Positions 17,557 through 23,317 of a DNA stretch of 42,271 nt are shown here, one piece after another. The DNA lies in the NCBI GenBank assembly GCA_900769175.1, contig CAAGFP010000030.1, forward strand, positions 1 through 42,271, given 5' to 3'. Below the pieces are notes generated by a model, which was not told where the DNA came from, did not search any database, and was given only the letters and a program-made list of their open reading frames with translations. Source of the DNA: Lachnospiraceae bacterium (GTDB lineage: Bacteria; Bacillota; Clostridia; Lachnospirales; Lachnospiraceae). The stretch's first letter is position 1. Every line of letters starts with the position of its first letter. The position numbers and the translations under genes were made by a program.

Positions 17557-17620
17557 TTGCAGAGTGACGGGCGAAAGCCCGGTAATGCACACACCGTAAG
17601 GTGTCCGGTCACAAGTCCGG
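17557..17620 (+). promoter_or_regulatory. Three-hairpin RNA leader, family 1 copy A
   Basis: Directly upstream of gene 17636. Hairpin 1 is AC-GGGC with a GAAA loop and GCCC-(G)-GT (17567-17583). Hairpin 2 is ACACC-GTAA-GGTGT (17591-17604). Hairpin 3 is CCGG-TCACAAGT-CCGG (17605-17620). A homologous copy with compensating base changes lies at 18397-18462. The ribosome site follows hairpin 3 within a few bases. Confidence 0.8.
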
Positions 17621-17635
17621 AAGAAAGGAAATATC

Positions 17636-17881
17636 ATGTATTCTAAAACCGAAAAAGCAATTCTCGATTTTCTGTGTTCCGCAGAATTGCCTGTTACCAA
17701 AAATGCTCCTAATGTGGAATGGCTCTATACCACACCGCATGGAAGAGTATATGGATTGACGAATGGTCAAGCGCAAAGCATTGCAATCATTGCAGAAAGA
17801 TGCAATGAGAGATTTTGTGGAGGCTTTCTTACTTGGGTAAGAGGTCGCAATTTTTCAAAGAATGATTGTTTTGAGCTTTAA
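17636..17881 (+). CDS. Small protein of unknown function (81 aa)
   Basis: The product begins YSKTEKAILDFLCSAELPV and contains WLYTTPHGRVYGLTNGQAQSIAIIAERCNERFCGGFLTW. I recognise no family. It is small and soluble with no membrane segment, and has three cysteines but no clear zinc motif. It is notable because a three-hairpin RNA element lies immediately upstream and its ribosome site AAAGGA abuts that structure, so its translation may depend on the fold. Confidence 0.65.
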   Translation: MYSKTEKAILDFLCSAELPVTKNAPNVEWLYTTPHGRVYGLTNGQAQSIAIIAERCNERFCGGFLTWVRGRNFSKNDCFEL

Positions 17882-17955
17882 CCGAAAAACCAAAAGAACA
17901 ATATTCCAAAGCAGCTCGTTTGATAGCAGCCGCGTTTTTGGAGGAGATTGAATCG

Positions 17956-18021
17956 TAAGCCGAAACGGGAGAAATCCCGTCACCATGAACCGCCCCACAT
18001 GGTCTGATGATGGCATGGCAG
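17956..18021 (+). promoter_or_regulatory. Three-hairpin RNA leader, family 2 copy C
   Basis: After GCCGAAA, hairpin 1 is ACGGGA-GAAA-TCCCGT (17965-17980). Hairpin 2 is ACCATG...CATGGT (17982-18003). Hairpin 3 is CTG ATG - ATGG - CAT gg CAG (18004-18021), with a two-base 3' bulge. A homologous element at 23318-23385 keeps the same layout, including that bulge. It directly precedes the ribosome site of gene 18035. Confidence 0.78.
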
Positions 18022-18034
18022 AAAGGGAAATATA

Positions 18035-18394
18035 TTGACACTCGAAGAAATGAAATCACGGATCACAGAGATCGACAGGCTTCTGGATGATGAATCCATT
18101 TCAGACGATATGTTCGATGCTTTGGAAAATGAAGCCCGCCTTATCACCTATGAGATCGGCGTTATCGAAAGCAAGAAGAGGATTGAATCCGTTAAGGATA
18201 TCAATCCGAGCGAATGGCTTTCTTCTTTCCTATCATCATTCGGATTCAATCCCATAACGCGAACAATCACATCAAAGCAGTACGAAGTTTTCAGAAACAT
18301 CAACAACGGAAAGCCGTTTAAGTATAACGGATTACGATATGATGTAGGAAAAGGACGCAATAATTTCGGAACACTCATTATATCAAATCTATGA
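18035..18394 (+). CDS. Protein of unknown function with N-terminal coiled coil
   Basis: The start is TTG 18035, seven bases after AAAGGG; the in-frame ATG at 18050 would lose that spacing. The 119-residue product has an acidic coiled-coil N-terminus (EEMKSRITEIDRLLDDESISDDMFDALENEARLI, in segments), then a C-terminal domain with SSFGFNPITRTITSKQYEVF and GKPFKYNGLRYDVGKGRNNFG. The first part resembles short helical hairpins found in phage regulatory proteins. I cannot name a family. It lies directly behind a structured RNA element. Confidence 0.65.
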   Translation: MTLEEMKSRITEIDRLLDDESISDDMFDALENEARLITYEIGVIESKKRIESVKDINPSEWLSSFLSSFGFNPITRTITSKQYEVFRNINNGKPFKYNGLRYDVGKGRNNFGTLIISNL

Positions 18395-18396
18395 AC

Positions 18397-18462
18397 GCAG
18401 AGTGACGGATGGAAACCTCCGGTAATGCACACACCCTATCGGGTGTCCGGCCACAAGTCCGG
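18397..18462 (+). promoter_or_regulatory. Three-hairpin RNA leader, family 1 copy B
   Basis: This is a paralogue of 17557-17620. The blocks GCAGAGTGACGG, CCGGTAATGCACACACC and ACAAGTCCGG are identical, while the stems differ in compensating ways. Hairpin 1 is AC-GGA(T)GG-AAA-CCTCC-(G)-GT. Hairpin 2 is ACACCC-TATC-GGGTGT (18431-18446). Hairpin 3 is CCGG-CCACAAGT-CCGG (18447-18462). Ribosome site GAAAGGA follows directly. Confidence 0.8.
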
Positions 18463-18479
18463 GGAAAGGAAGACATAGA

Positions 18480-18746
18480 ATGCAAGTTACAAGAAAATGG
18501 AAGGTGTACGGACAGTCTGGTCACAGGAATAGAATGAGTTTTCAGCCTTCTTTCAGATTTGATTTTTCAAAGCAGAACGATTTCCGCATTATAGATGTCG
18601 ATTGTTTCGACAAGACAGGAACGAATGATTTCGTTATCGTAAGTATAACCAGAAATTCTCCGGAAGAATGCGAGAGAGAATTCTTCGGACAGCTTTCAGA
18701 CGGACTGTTTGAAAATTCAAGATTTGGAAAAACAGAAGAAATTTGA
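18480..18746 (+). CDS. Small protein of unknown function (88 aa)
   Basis: The product begins QVTRKWKVYGQSGHRNRMSF and has a strand-rich middle (FRIIDVDCFDKTGTNDFVIVSITRN) with a C-terminal helix (SPEECEREFFGQLSDGLF). No recognised family. It resembles the small alpha-beta proteins often found next to phage early promoters. Its ribosome site AAAGGA is placed directly after a three-hairpin RNA element homologous to the one before gene 17636. The two proteins are not obviously homologous, so the RNA element rather than the protein is the shared unit. Confidence 0.65.
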   Translation: MQVTRKWKVYGQSGHRNRMSFQPSFRFDFSKQNDFRIIDVDCFDKTGTNDFVIVSITRNSPEECEREFFGQLSDGLFENSRFGKTEEI

Positions 18747-18776
18747 CGTATGTCGAAATGTATACAATCCTTATAA

Positions 18777-18822
18777 CGCCCTGCATGGACGGGCGATATC
18801 GTCCATGCCAACGCCAAAGGCG
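18777..18822 (+). promoter_or_regulatory. Leader with two competing hairpins before gene 18856
   Basis: GCATGGACG (18783-18791) and CGTCCATGC (18800-18808) make a perfect nine-base stem. CGCCC (18777-18781) can instead pair with GGGCG (18791-18795), which would break that stem. A third small hairpin CGCC-AAA-GGCG follows at 18812-18822. The arrangement could act as a two-state switch or simply as an RNA stabiliser. Confidence 0.6.
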
Positions 18823-18855
18823 AATCAAAAAACACAATGAAAGAGAGAAAAAGCA

Positions 18856-19020
18856 ATGAAAAACAACATGATCTGCGTCCCGGTGAATTATTCTATTCGC
18901 ACATTTGAAGTCCGTCAGCCTGAAATGGTTTTCCACGATAAAAACACAATCGCGAGAAATCCAATGGCAAAGGTAGATTACGACATCGAAAGCATCATGC
19001 GCGAGATCGACGGAAAATAA
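18856..19020 (+). CDS. Very small protein of unknown function (54 aa)
   Basis: The ATG follows AAAGAGAGAAAAAGCA, the same GAAAGAGAG-type ribosome site seen at 17069, 22674 and 22895. The product begins KNNMICVPVNYSIRTFEVRQ and ends IESIMREIDGK. No family recognised. It is five bases upstream of the methylase-like gene at 19026 and probably co-translated with it. Confidence 0.6.
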   Translation: MKNNMICVPVNYSIRTFEVRQPEMVFHDKNTIARNPMAKVDYDIESIMREIDGK

Positions 19021-19025
19021 AAGCA

Positions 19026-19910
19026 ATGGCACGAAAGAAAAGAGACGAAAATCAAATTTCGCTGTTCGATATCGAACTTCCGGAATATGATGCAATTCCA
19101 CAGAAAGAAATCCTGCAAGAAACCACTCAAGTGCAAAAAATCAATTTTGCAAAAGTCCCAGACGAAGAATTCAATCAAAAATTCGAGAAAACAAACATTC
19201 AAACAGTAGACGGGCTTGTGAAAACGCTTGGCCGAATGACATACAAAGTAAATCGTCATGAGTTTCTTTCCGATCTGTTTGAGTGCGGAGCGATTGCTAT
19301 TTCAAATAGGTTTGATTTGAGACAAGCAGATGAGAGGGAAAAGCGGTATCTGCAAATCATTAAGAAGTACGACAAGGAAACGCAGAATGTCATCTGTGAA
19401 ATGTTTGCGGATATTTACACGATTCTATCAAATCAAATCAACATCGGGTTTGACGATTATCTCGGAAAATTGTATATGATGTCTGAAACTTCAAATAGCA
19501 ACGCAGGACAATTTTTCACGCCGTATAGCGTTTCAAAAGCGTGTGCAGAAATCACAGCAGATGAAAAAATCATCAATGAACATATTGAGAACGACGAAAT
19601 TCTAACAGCGTGTGAACCTGCTTGCGGTTCAGGCGGAATGGGGCTTGCACTGGCTGATATCTTGTATAATCAGTATCACTTCAACATTTCACGAAATCTT
19701 CTGATCGAATGTTCTGATATTGATTCAAGGTGCGTACACATGACATATTTGCAATTAGGTCTTGCCGGAATCCCGGCTATAATCTATAAGCGAAACACGC
19801 TGACTATGCAGACATGGGAACGATGGGAAACACCAGCTTATATCATGCAATGGATGCGGTTTCGTAATATTTTCTATGGAACGACGGCCGATATGAAAGT
19901 AAACAACTGA
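19026..19910 (+). CDS. N6-adenine methylase-like protein lacking the catalytic NPPY motif
   Basis: The 294-residue protein matches the N6_Mtase fold of type I modification subunits. A helical N-terminus leads to GQFFTPYSVSKACAEI at about 157-172, then the SAM-binding motif ACEPACGSGGMGLALAD near 197-213 and an ECSDIDSRCVHMTYLQLGL segment. The catalytic N/DPPY/F motif, which should follow some 60 residues after motif I, is absent: the sequence goes to RNTLTMQTWERWETPAYIMQW and ends at 294. Proteins of this truncated kind occur in other Clostridia phages and mobile elements, so this may be a real non-catalytic family and not damage. Possible roles are SAM binding, mimicry of, or interference with host type I systems; none is shown. 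A terminator follows at 19918. Confidence 0.75.
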   Translation: MARKKRDENQISLFDIELPEYDAIPQKEILQETTQVQKINFAKVPDEEFNQKFEKTNIQTVDGLVKTLGRMTYKVNRHEFLSDLFECGAIAISNRFDLRQADEREKRYLQIIKKYDKETQNVICEMFADIYTILSNQINIGFDDYLGKLYMMSETSNSNAGQFFTPYSVSKACAEITADEKIINEHIENDEILTACEPACGSGGMGLALADILYNQYHFNISRNLLIECSDIDSRCVHMTYLQLGLAGIPAIIYKRNTLTMQTWERWETPAYIMQWMRFRNIFYGTTADMKVNN

Positions 19911-19917
19911 CAAAAAG

Positions 19918-19949
19918 AAAAAACGACAGGAAACACCGGTCGTTTTTTT
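19918..19949 (+). terminator. Rho-independent terminator after methylase-like gene
   Basis: AAAAAACGAC (19918-19927) pairs with GTCGTTTTTT (19939-19948) around AGGAAACACCG, followed by further T. The A-rich 5' side means it could also work on the opposite strand. Confidence 0.85.
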
Positions 19950-20108
19950 CTTTACATGAAAGGATTCACAATGAAGCAGCAAGAACACTCCATCCGAACA
20001 TAATAATTATAAAACGAAATTATAAACAGCGTATGAATTGAATGTAAATAATATTTGCAATATTATCACGATAATATTATATTTATATAAAAACAAAGGC
20101 GTGATATT
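19950..20108. other. AT-rich intergenic region with inverted repeats
   Basis: About 160 bases between a terminator and gene 20109. It is very A/T-rich and contains nested inverted repeats, for example AATATT-TGC-AATATT near 20047-20061 and GATAATATTATA. A weak promoter for gene 20109 may lie here. I see no clear coding sequence apart from a ten-codon frame at 19970. Confidence 0.4.
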
Positions 20109-20276
20109 ATGATCGTAATGTATGAGAGATTGAGCCGCGCTCTTGATGCTTTTAATGCTGCGCGGGTTGAATCGGAACAAGTGGAATGGCATGAATTGAT
20201 ACAGGATATTGAAAATCCTCTTGATGAAAATGAAGTTATGCGCCTGATTATTGATCTATATGAGGACGCATTATAA
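20109..20276 (+). CDS. Small helical acidic protein of unknown function (55 aa)
   Basis: The start ATG 20109 follows AAAGGCGTGAT. The product reads MIVMYERLSRALDAFNAARV and continues with acidic helices, ending IIDLYEDAL. It stands alone between two terminators beside the integrase gene. No family recognised. The isolated position and own ribosome site suggest a passenger or lysogeny-stage gene. Confidence 0.55.
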   Translation: MIVMYERLSRALDAFNAARVESEQVEWHELIQDIENPLDENEVMRLIIDLYEDAL

Positions 20277-20278
20277 AA

Positions 20279-20302
20279 GGCTATGCGCCGGAACGCATAA
20301 CC
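20279..20302 (-). terminator. Terminator downstream of the leftward integrase gene
   Basis: Read on the minus strand, GGTTATGCG-TTCCGG-CGCATAGCC is followed by TTTTAT. The stem has six core pairs plus GG/CC with one mismatch. It lies 58 bases past the integrase stop. The remaining bases 20303-20359 show nothing else. Confidence 0.6.
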
Positions 20303-20359
20303 TTGAATCTGTTGTTTTAACTATAACGAACCGTCGGGCAAGCATGAGATAAACCAACA

Positions 20360-21712
20360 CTATATAAAATCTATCTTTATTTCTCCGGAATCATTGAAAC
20401 TTATTGATTTTACAACACTTCTGATCAATGCTCTTTTATCTTCGCGGCATAAACTTTCATAAACATTTTCCCATCCAGAATTCAAAAATGCTTCTATACC
20501 GGATAAATCCTTTTTCTTTGGTGCTTCTCGATTTGCTTTTGCAAGCTCCTTTTCGAGTAGATCATATTCTTCATCATACTTTGCAATTGATATCCTTTTC
20601 TTTTGGTACGAATAATTCAAACGGTCTATTTCTTCTGTGATTTCCTTTATCCTGTTTCCGTCAATCTGTGTTTTTTCGGCAGAAACAGAAACTTTATATA
20701 TATATTCTTCTGCTTGCTTTTTAATATCCTGCAATAATTTTTCCTCTATCATTTCTTCCCTGTAATGGATTCCGCACGGGACGGCTGATGCAAGATGGGA
20801 AATACATCTATAATACCGATACTGCTTTTTCGTTCCGTTTTTGTTCTTACGTTCACGGAAATGTATCTGCATTTTCTTTCCGCAGTTCGGGCAGCGCATC
20901 AGACCGGAAAACAGATGGACGTGATTTGCTTTTCTGATCTTGATATTGTTCTGTATGATTTCCTGCACACGGTCGAATGTTTCGCGCGTTATATACTGCG
21001 GACAATATTCTGTGTTACCGCGATACGTTCCTGCATAGAATTCTTTTCTCAAAATGGAACTATACGTATTGTACGAGAAATTAAGATTATATTTATCGTT
21101 AATATACCGTGATGTACCGCGAATTGATTGATATGTTATGAAGTGTACAAACAGTTCATCGACAATATGTTCAACTTCTTTATCTTTCGTGATGTACTTT
21201 CCTTTTTCATTCTCCGCGATCTTATACCCGAACGGCATATTTCCTGTTATCGGCTTTCCTTGCTTCACCATGAAATCAAATACCGTTATGATACGTTCTG
21301 ACCCTTTTGCAAGTTCTCTCTGCGCAAGTGATACTTTCAGATTGAAATTGAACATTCCGTCTGCCGTTGTTGTGTCTATGTCGTCTTCATCAATAGCACG
21401 GATTCCGACTTTTTCACGGAAGCACTCATTTACAATTTCATTCGCGTCTAAAACGTTCCGGCTGAACCGATCAAGTTTTGTGAAAATAATTTCGTCGATT
21501 TCTTTCAACATTGAAAGCATCCGCTGAAGCTCTGGGCGTTTAGTGTTTCCGGCAGTATATCCGTCATCAACAAAAACATCAACAACAATATGATTCTTTT
21601 CTTTCGCATATTCAATCAATCTATCTACCTGATTTCCTACAGAGTAACCGAAGCGCGCCTGTTCGTCGCTGCTTACCCTTGCATATAGCGCTACACGTTT
21701 TACTTTTTTCAT
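20360..21712 (-). CDS. int: Large serine recombinase (phage integrase)
   Basis: The 450-residue enzyme inserts and excises the phage genome at attP/attB. The catalytic N-terminal domain has YARVSSDEQ with the nucleophile probably Ser14, VDDGYTAGNTKRPELQRML and FTKLDRFSRN. The recombinase domain follows (GNMPFGYKIAENEKGKYI). Then comes a zinc ribbon (FSGLMRCPNCGKKM ... YYRCISH ... C) and a C-terminal coiled coil (residues about 350-420), which gives directionality in this family. The frame is open ten codons further upstream, but the ATG at 21712 follows AAAGGGGAAATC. No separate excision factor is recognised nearby. The attachment site should lie next to this gene, most likely within 21713-21804 or 20277-20359. 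Confidence 0.95.
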   Translation of the reverse strand: MKKVKRVALYARVSSDEQARFGYSVGNQVDRLIEYAKEKNHIVVDVFVDDGYTAGNTKRPELQRMLSMLKEIDEIIFTKLDRFSRNVLDANEIVNECFREKVGIRAIDEDDIDTTTADGMFNFNLKVSLAQRELAKGSERIITVFDFMVKQGKPITGNMPFGYKIAENEKGKYITKDKEVEHIVDELFVHFITYQSIRGTSRYINDKYNLNFSYNTYSSILRKEFYAGTYRGNTEYCPQYITRETFDRVQEIIQNNIKIRKANHVHLFSGLMRCPNCGKKMQIHFRERKNKNGTKKQYRYYRCISHLASAVPCGIHYREEMIEEKLLQDIKKQAEEYIYKVSVSAEKTQIDGNRIKEITEEIDRLNYSYQKKRISIAKYDEEYDLLEKELAKANREAPKKKDLSGIEAFLNSGWENVYESLCREDKRALIRSVVKSISFNDSGEIKIDFI

Positions 21713-21734
21713 GATGATTTCCCCTTTTTTCCAT

Positions 21735-21745
21735 TGATTCAATCA
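21735..21745. repeat. Short palindrome upstream of integrase
   Basis: TGATT-C-AATCA is an 11-base perfect palindrome just upstream of the integrase ribosome site. It could belong to the attP core or be a site for autoregulation. The evidence is only the symmetry and the position. Confidence 0.3.
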
Positions 21746-21804
21746 GTTGCAAATTATACGATATACTTAAATAAGATAACAAAATGACACAGGAGCGATA
21801 AAGA

Positions 21805-21903
21805 ATGAATGTGCAGAAATTTTTTGATACGCTGTTTTACTTGTATGGAAAACAAAATCACGTTAAAATTAACTACACATTGAAAAAGGAACCGCGCGTC
21901 TAA
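21805..21903 (+). CDS. Micro-protein next to integrase (32 aa)
   Basis: ATG 21805 follows a clear AGGAG (21791-21795) and the gene ends at TAA 21901-21903. The product reads MNVQKFFDTLFYLYGKQNHV, then KINYTLKKEPRV. I recall similar 30-35-residue products with a helix followed by a V-x-I-x-Y/V-T-L strand near integrases of gut Clostridia prophages, but no name or function. It is oriented against the integrase and repressor and lies between them, so it could be a small regulator of the lysogeny switch; this is inference. Confidence 0.5.
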   Translation: MNVQKFFDTLFYLYGKQNHVKINYTLKKEPRV

Positions 21904-21916
21904 TCAGGCGCGTATT

Positions 21917-22240
21917 TTATTTGATAGCAAGATAAAGTTTCATCAATTCGCGGTATATATCATCCTTTTTATCAGCTGATATTTTGTCGCTTTCAAAAAC
22001 TGTCTTTGCACGACTTAATAAATCGAATATTTCATCTTTTGTCGCGATTCCAAAATACGAAAGATCGACGCCGTAAAATTCCGCAAATCTCTGCAATTCG
22101 GAAAGGTGCGGAGAACGCCGGCCGACTTCATAATTGGAAACCGTTGCCCGTGTTATTCCCATCTTGTCGGAAAGTTCCTGCTGCGTCAGCTTCCTTCCCT
22201 TTCGCAGCGTTTTCAGTTTCACGCCGATTTCATTGTTCAT
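21917..22240 (-). CDS. XRE-family repressor (CI-like)
   Basis: The 107-residue protein has an N-terminal helix-turn-helix: LKTLRKGRKLTQQELSDKMG then ITRATVSNYEVGRRSPHLSEL, a typical XRE/CI DNA-binding domain. The C-terminal part (about 65-107) is helical and too short for a self-cleaving LexA/CI peptidase domain. Induction would therefore have to work through another route, such as an anti-repressor or an ImmA-type protease, neither of which I see here. It is divergent from the early operon, consistent with the master lysogeny repressor. TTG 22243 is possible, but ATG 22240 has better spacing from GGGGTGA. Confidence 0.88.
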   Translation of the reverse strand: MNNEIGVKLKTLRKGRKLTQQELSDKMGITRATVSNYEVGRRSPHLSELQRFAEFYGVDLSYFGIATKDEIFDLLSRAKTVFESDKISADKKDDIYRELMKLYLAIK

Positions 22241-22292
22241 CAATTTGTCACCCCGATTTCACGCTTTTTGCAATGAATTTGTTTACATTACT

Positions 22293-22320
22293 TTTATACA
22301 ATAACACAAAAAGATTACAA
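22293..22320 (-). promoter_or_regulatory. Promoter of the repressor/integrase side
   Basis: On the minus strand TTGTAA (22320-22315) and TATAAA (22298-22293) are separated by 16 bases and point toward the repressor. The boxes are near but not at consensus. Confidence 0.55.
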
Positions 22321-22324
22321 TGTG

Positions 22325-22337
22325 TAGCAATATGCTA
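22325..22337. promoter_or_regulatory. Candidate repressor operator
   Basis: TAGCA-ATA-TGCTA is a 13-base site with perfect five-base arms. It lies between the divergent repressor and early promoters, directly upstream of the repressor -35 box. Small symmetrical sites like this are usual for XRE repressors. I found only one clear copy by eye. Confidence 0.4.
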
Positions 22338-22412
22338 AATATACATAATGTTTTCTTACTTTTGTGCAAAATGAGAAAAATAAAAAAATCTCAAATAATA
22401 ATGCAAAAAGTA

Positions 22413-22441
22413 TTGACAAATAATGGAAATTGTGGTATAAT
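22413..22441 (+). promoter_or_regulatory. Promoter P2 (early rightward)
   Basis: TTGACA (22413-22418), 17-base spacer, TATAAT (22436-22441). The sequence from the -35 to the -10 box is almost the same as P1 and P3, including AATAATGGAAA in the spacer. It faces away from the repressor and should drive the early operon. Confidence 0.93.
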
Positions 22442-22447
22442 ATATAT

Positions 22448-22660
22448 GTAATCAAGAGAGACCCGAAGAAAGAACCGGGGTCGCGGATACAATAGCTACA
22501 GTTTCCGAGTTGAAAAGCACCGGAAAGCCGAAGCCGCTGATAAATCGGGTAGGTGAGGTTGATAGTTTCACTGGCTGTCACATTGTATGCAGGACGACGA
22601 AGCGAATTAAAGAGCCGTAGACGGTTTCTCTTGGTACAACAAATTGTAACATAAAAGAAA
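22448..22660 (+). promoter_or_regulatory. Long structured 5' leader of the early operon
   Basis: About 210 non-coding bases separate promoter P2 from the first early gene. Visible stems are GACCC(G)...(C)GGGTC (22460-22482), CGGA...TCCG (22484-22507), CACC...GGTG (22518-22555), and AAGAG-CCGT-AG-ACGG-TTT-CTCTT near the end (22608-22632). Much of the leader reads as folded RNA. It does not match any riboswitch class I can recognise, and I see no T-run terminator at its end. Confidence 0.55.
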
Positions 22661-22673
22661 GAGAGATATGAAC

Positions 22674-22874
22674 ATGTCAAAGGTAATCAACAAGAACGGA
22701 ACCGAAATCAATTATAACGCGGCTGTCGCAATGATGGACGATGAAATCAGAGATCAGCTCCATGAAGAAATCGCACCTTGCACCGAACAGGAATTTTTCA
22801 CCGCATATGAGGCAGCACATGAAGCAACGTACGGTGAAGAATGGGAACTGTCGAAGGAAAATCCTGTTTGGTAA
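22674..22874 (+). CDS. Conserved-type small acidic protein (66 aa), first early gene
   Basis: The product begins SKVINKNGTEINYNAAVAMMDDEI, continues LHEEIAPCTEQEFFTAYEAAH and ends ELSKENPVW. I recall close relatives with the NKNGTEIN...APCTEQEFF...W pattern in many gut Firmicutes phages and conjugative elements, usually beside ArdC-N-like genes as here, with no assigned function. ATG 22668 is in frame, but 22674 is better spaced from GAAAGAGAG. As the first gene of the early operon and a highly acidic protein it is a candidate anti-defence protein; that is inference. Confidence 0.65.
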   Translation: MSKVINKNGTEINYNAAVAMMDDEIRDQLHEEIAPCTEQEFFTAYEAAHEATYGEEWELSKENPVW

Positions 22875-22894
22875 ATAGAAAGAGAGATACAACA

Positions 22895-23272
22895 ATGACA
22901 AACGCAATGATCATTCTGAACGAATCTGTGAAGCTGATGGAGAGCGGTGTTATCAAAGGCACCGGACAGTTTGTTGAAGTCGAGGACGAAGACGGAAACA
23001 GAAAGCGACTTGAACTTCCAGAAGAAATTCACACGTTCGCCGCATGGAAAAGCATGGGGTACAGCGTGAAAAAAGGAGAACACGCCGTCGCAAAGTTCGC
23101 GATCTGGAAGCACACCGCAAAGATGCTTGATACAAATACAGGAAACGCGGAAACAGACAAGATGAACGCTGAAATCAATGATAAAGGCGGAATGCAGAAT
23201 ATGTTCATGAAAGTTGCCGCATTCTTTACGGCCGATCAGGTAGAGAAAATCGGCGCTTCTGTTGGCGCATAA
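22895..23272 (+). CDS. ArdC N-terminal-domain-like protein (antirestriction-associated)
   Basis: The 125-residue product contains TFAAWKSMGYSVKKGEHAVAKFAIWK and later FMKVAAFFTADQVEKIG. These are hallmarks of the ssDNA-binding N-terminal domain of ArdC-type antirestriction proteins (W..G..V.KGE.A......, then FF..DQ). The metalloprotease C-terminal domain of full-length ArdC is absent, so it is a domain-only version, which is common in phages and plasmids. In plasmids ArdC protects incoming DNA; a similar role here is plausible. It uses the GAAAGAGAG-type ribosome site. Confidence 0.7.
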   Translation: MTNAMIILNESVKLMESGVIKGTGQFVEVEDEDGNRKRLELPEEIHTFAAWKSMGYSVKKGEHAVAKFAIWKHTAKMLDTNTGNAETDKMNAEINDKGGMQNMFMKVAAFFTADQVEKIGASVGA

Positions 23273-23317
23273 TGTGTCGGTTTGTAATCAAACAGAATTA
23301 AAAAGAATAAAGTGAAA

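Noticed and set aside
17361..18470. CRISPR array or solitary repeat decoys in the hairpin-rich block
   Set aside because: The hairpin elements are not evenly spaced identical repeats and lack the usual repeat ends; no cas genes are present. A crRNA-mimic role cannot be excluded but has no positive support.
18743..18776. Possible extra promoter (TTGACG ... TATAAC) before gene 18856
   Set aside because: The boxes are 22 bases apart, too far for a normal promoter, and the nearer TATACA gives a spacing of about 12.
22608..22632. Resemblance to group II intron domain V (GAGCCGTA...ACGGTTTC)
   Set aside because: The middle of domain V and all other intron parts are missing and no intron-encoded protein is present; the stem is better seen as part of the early leader.
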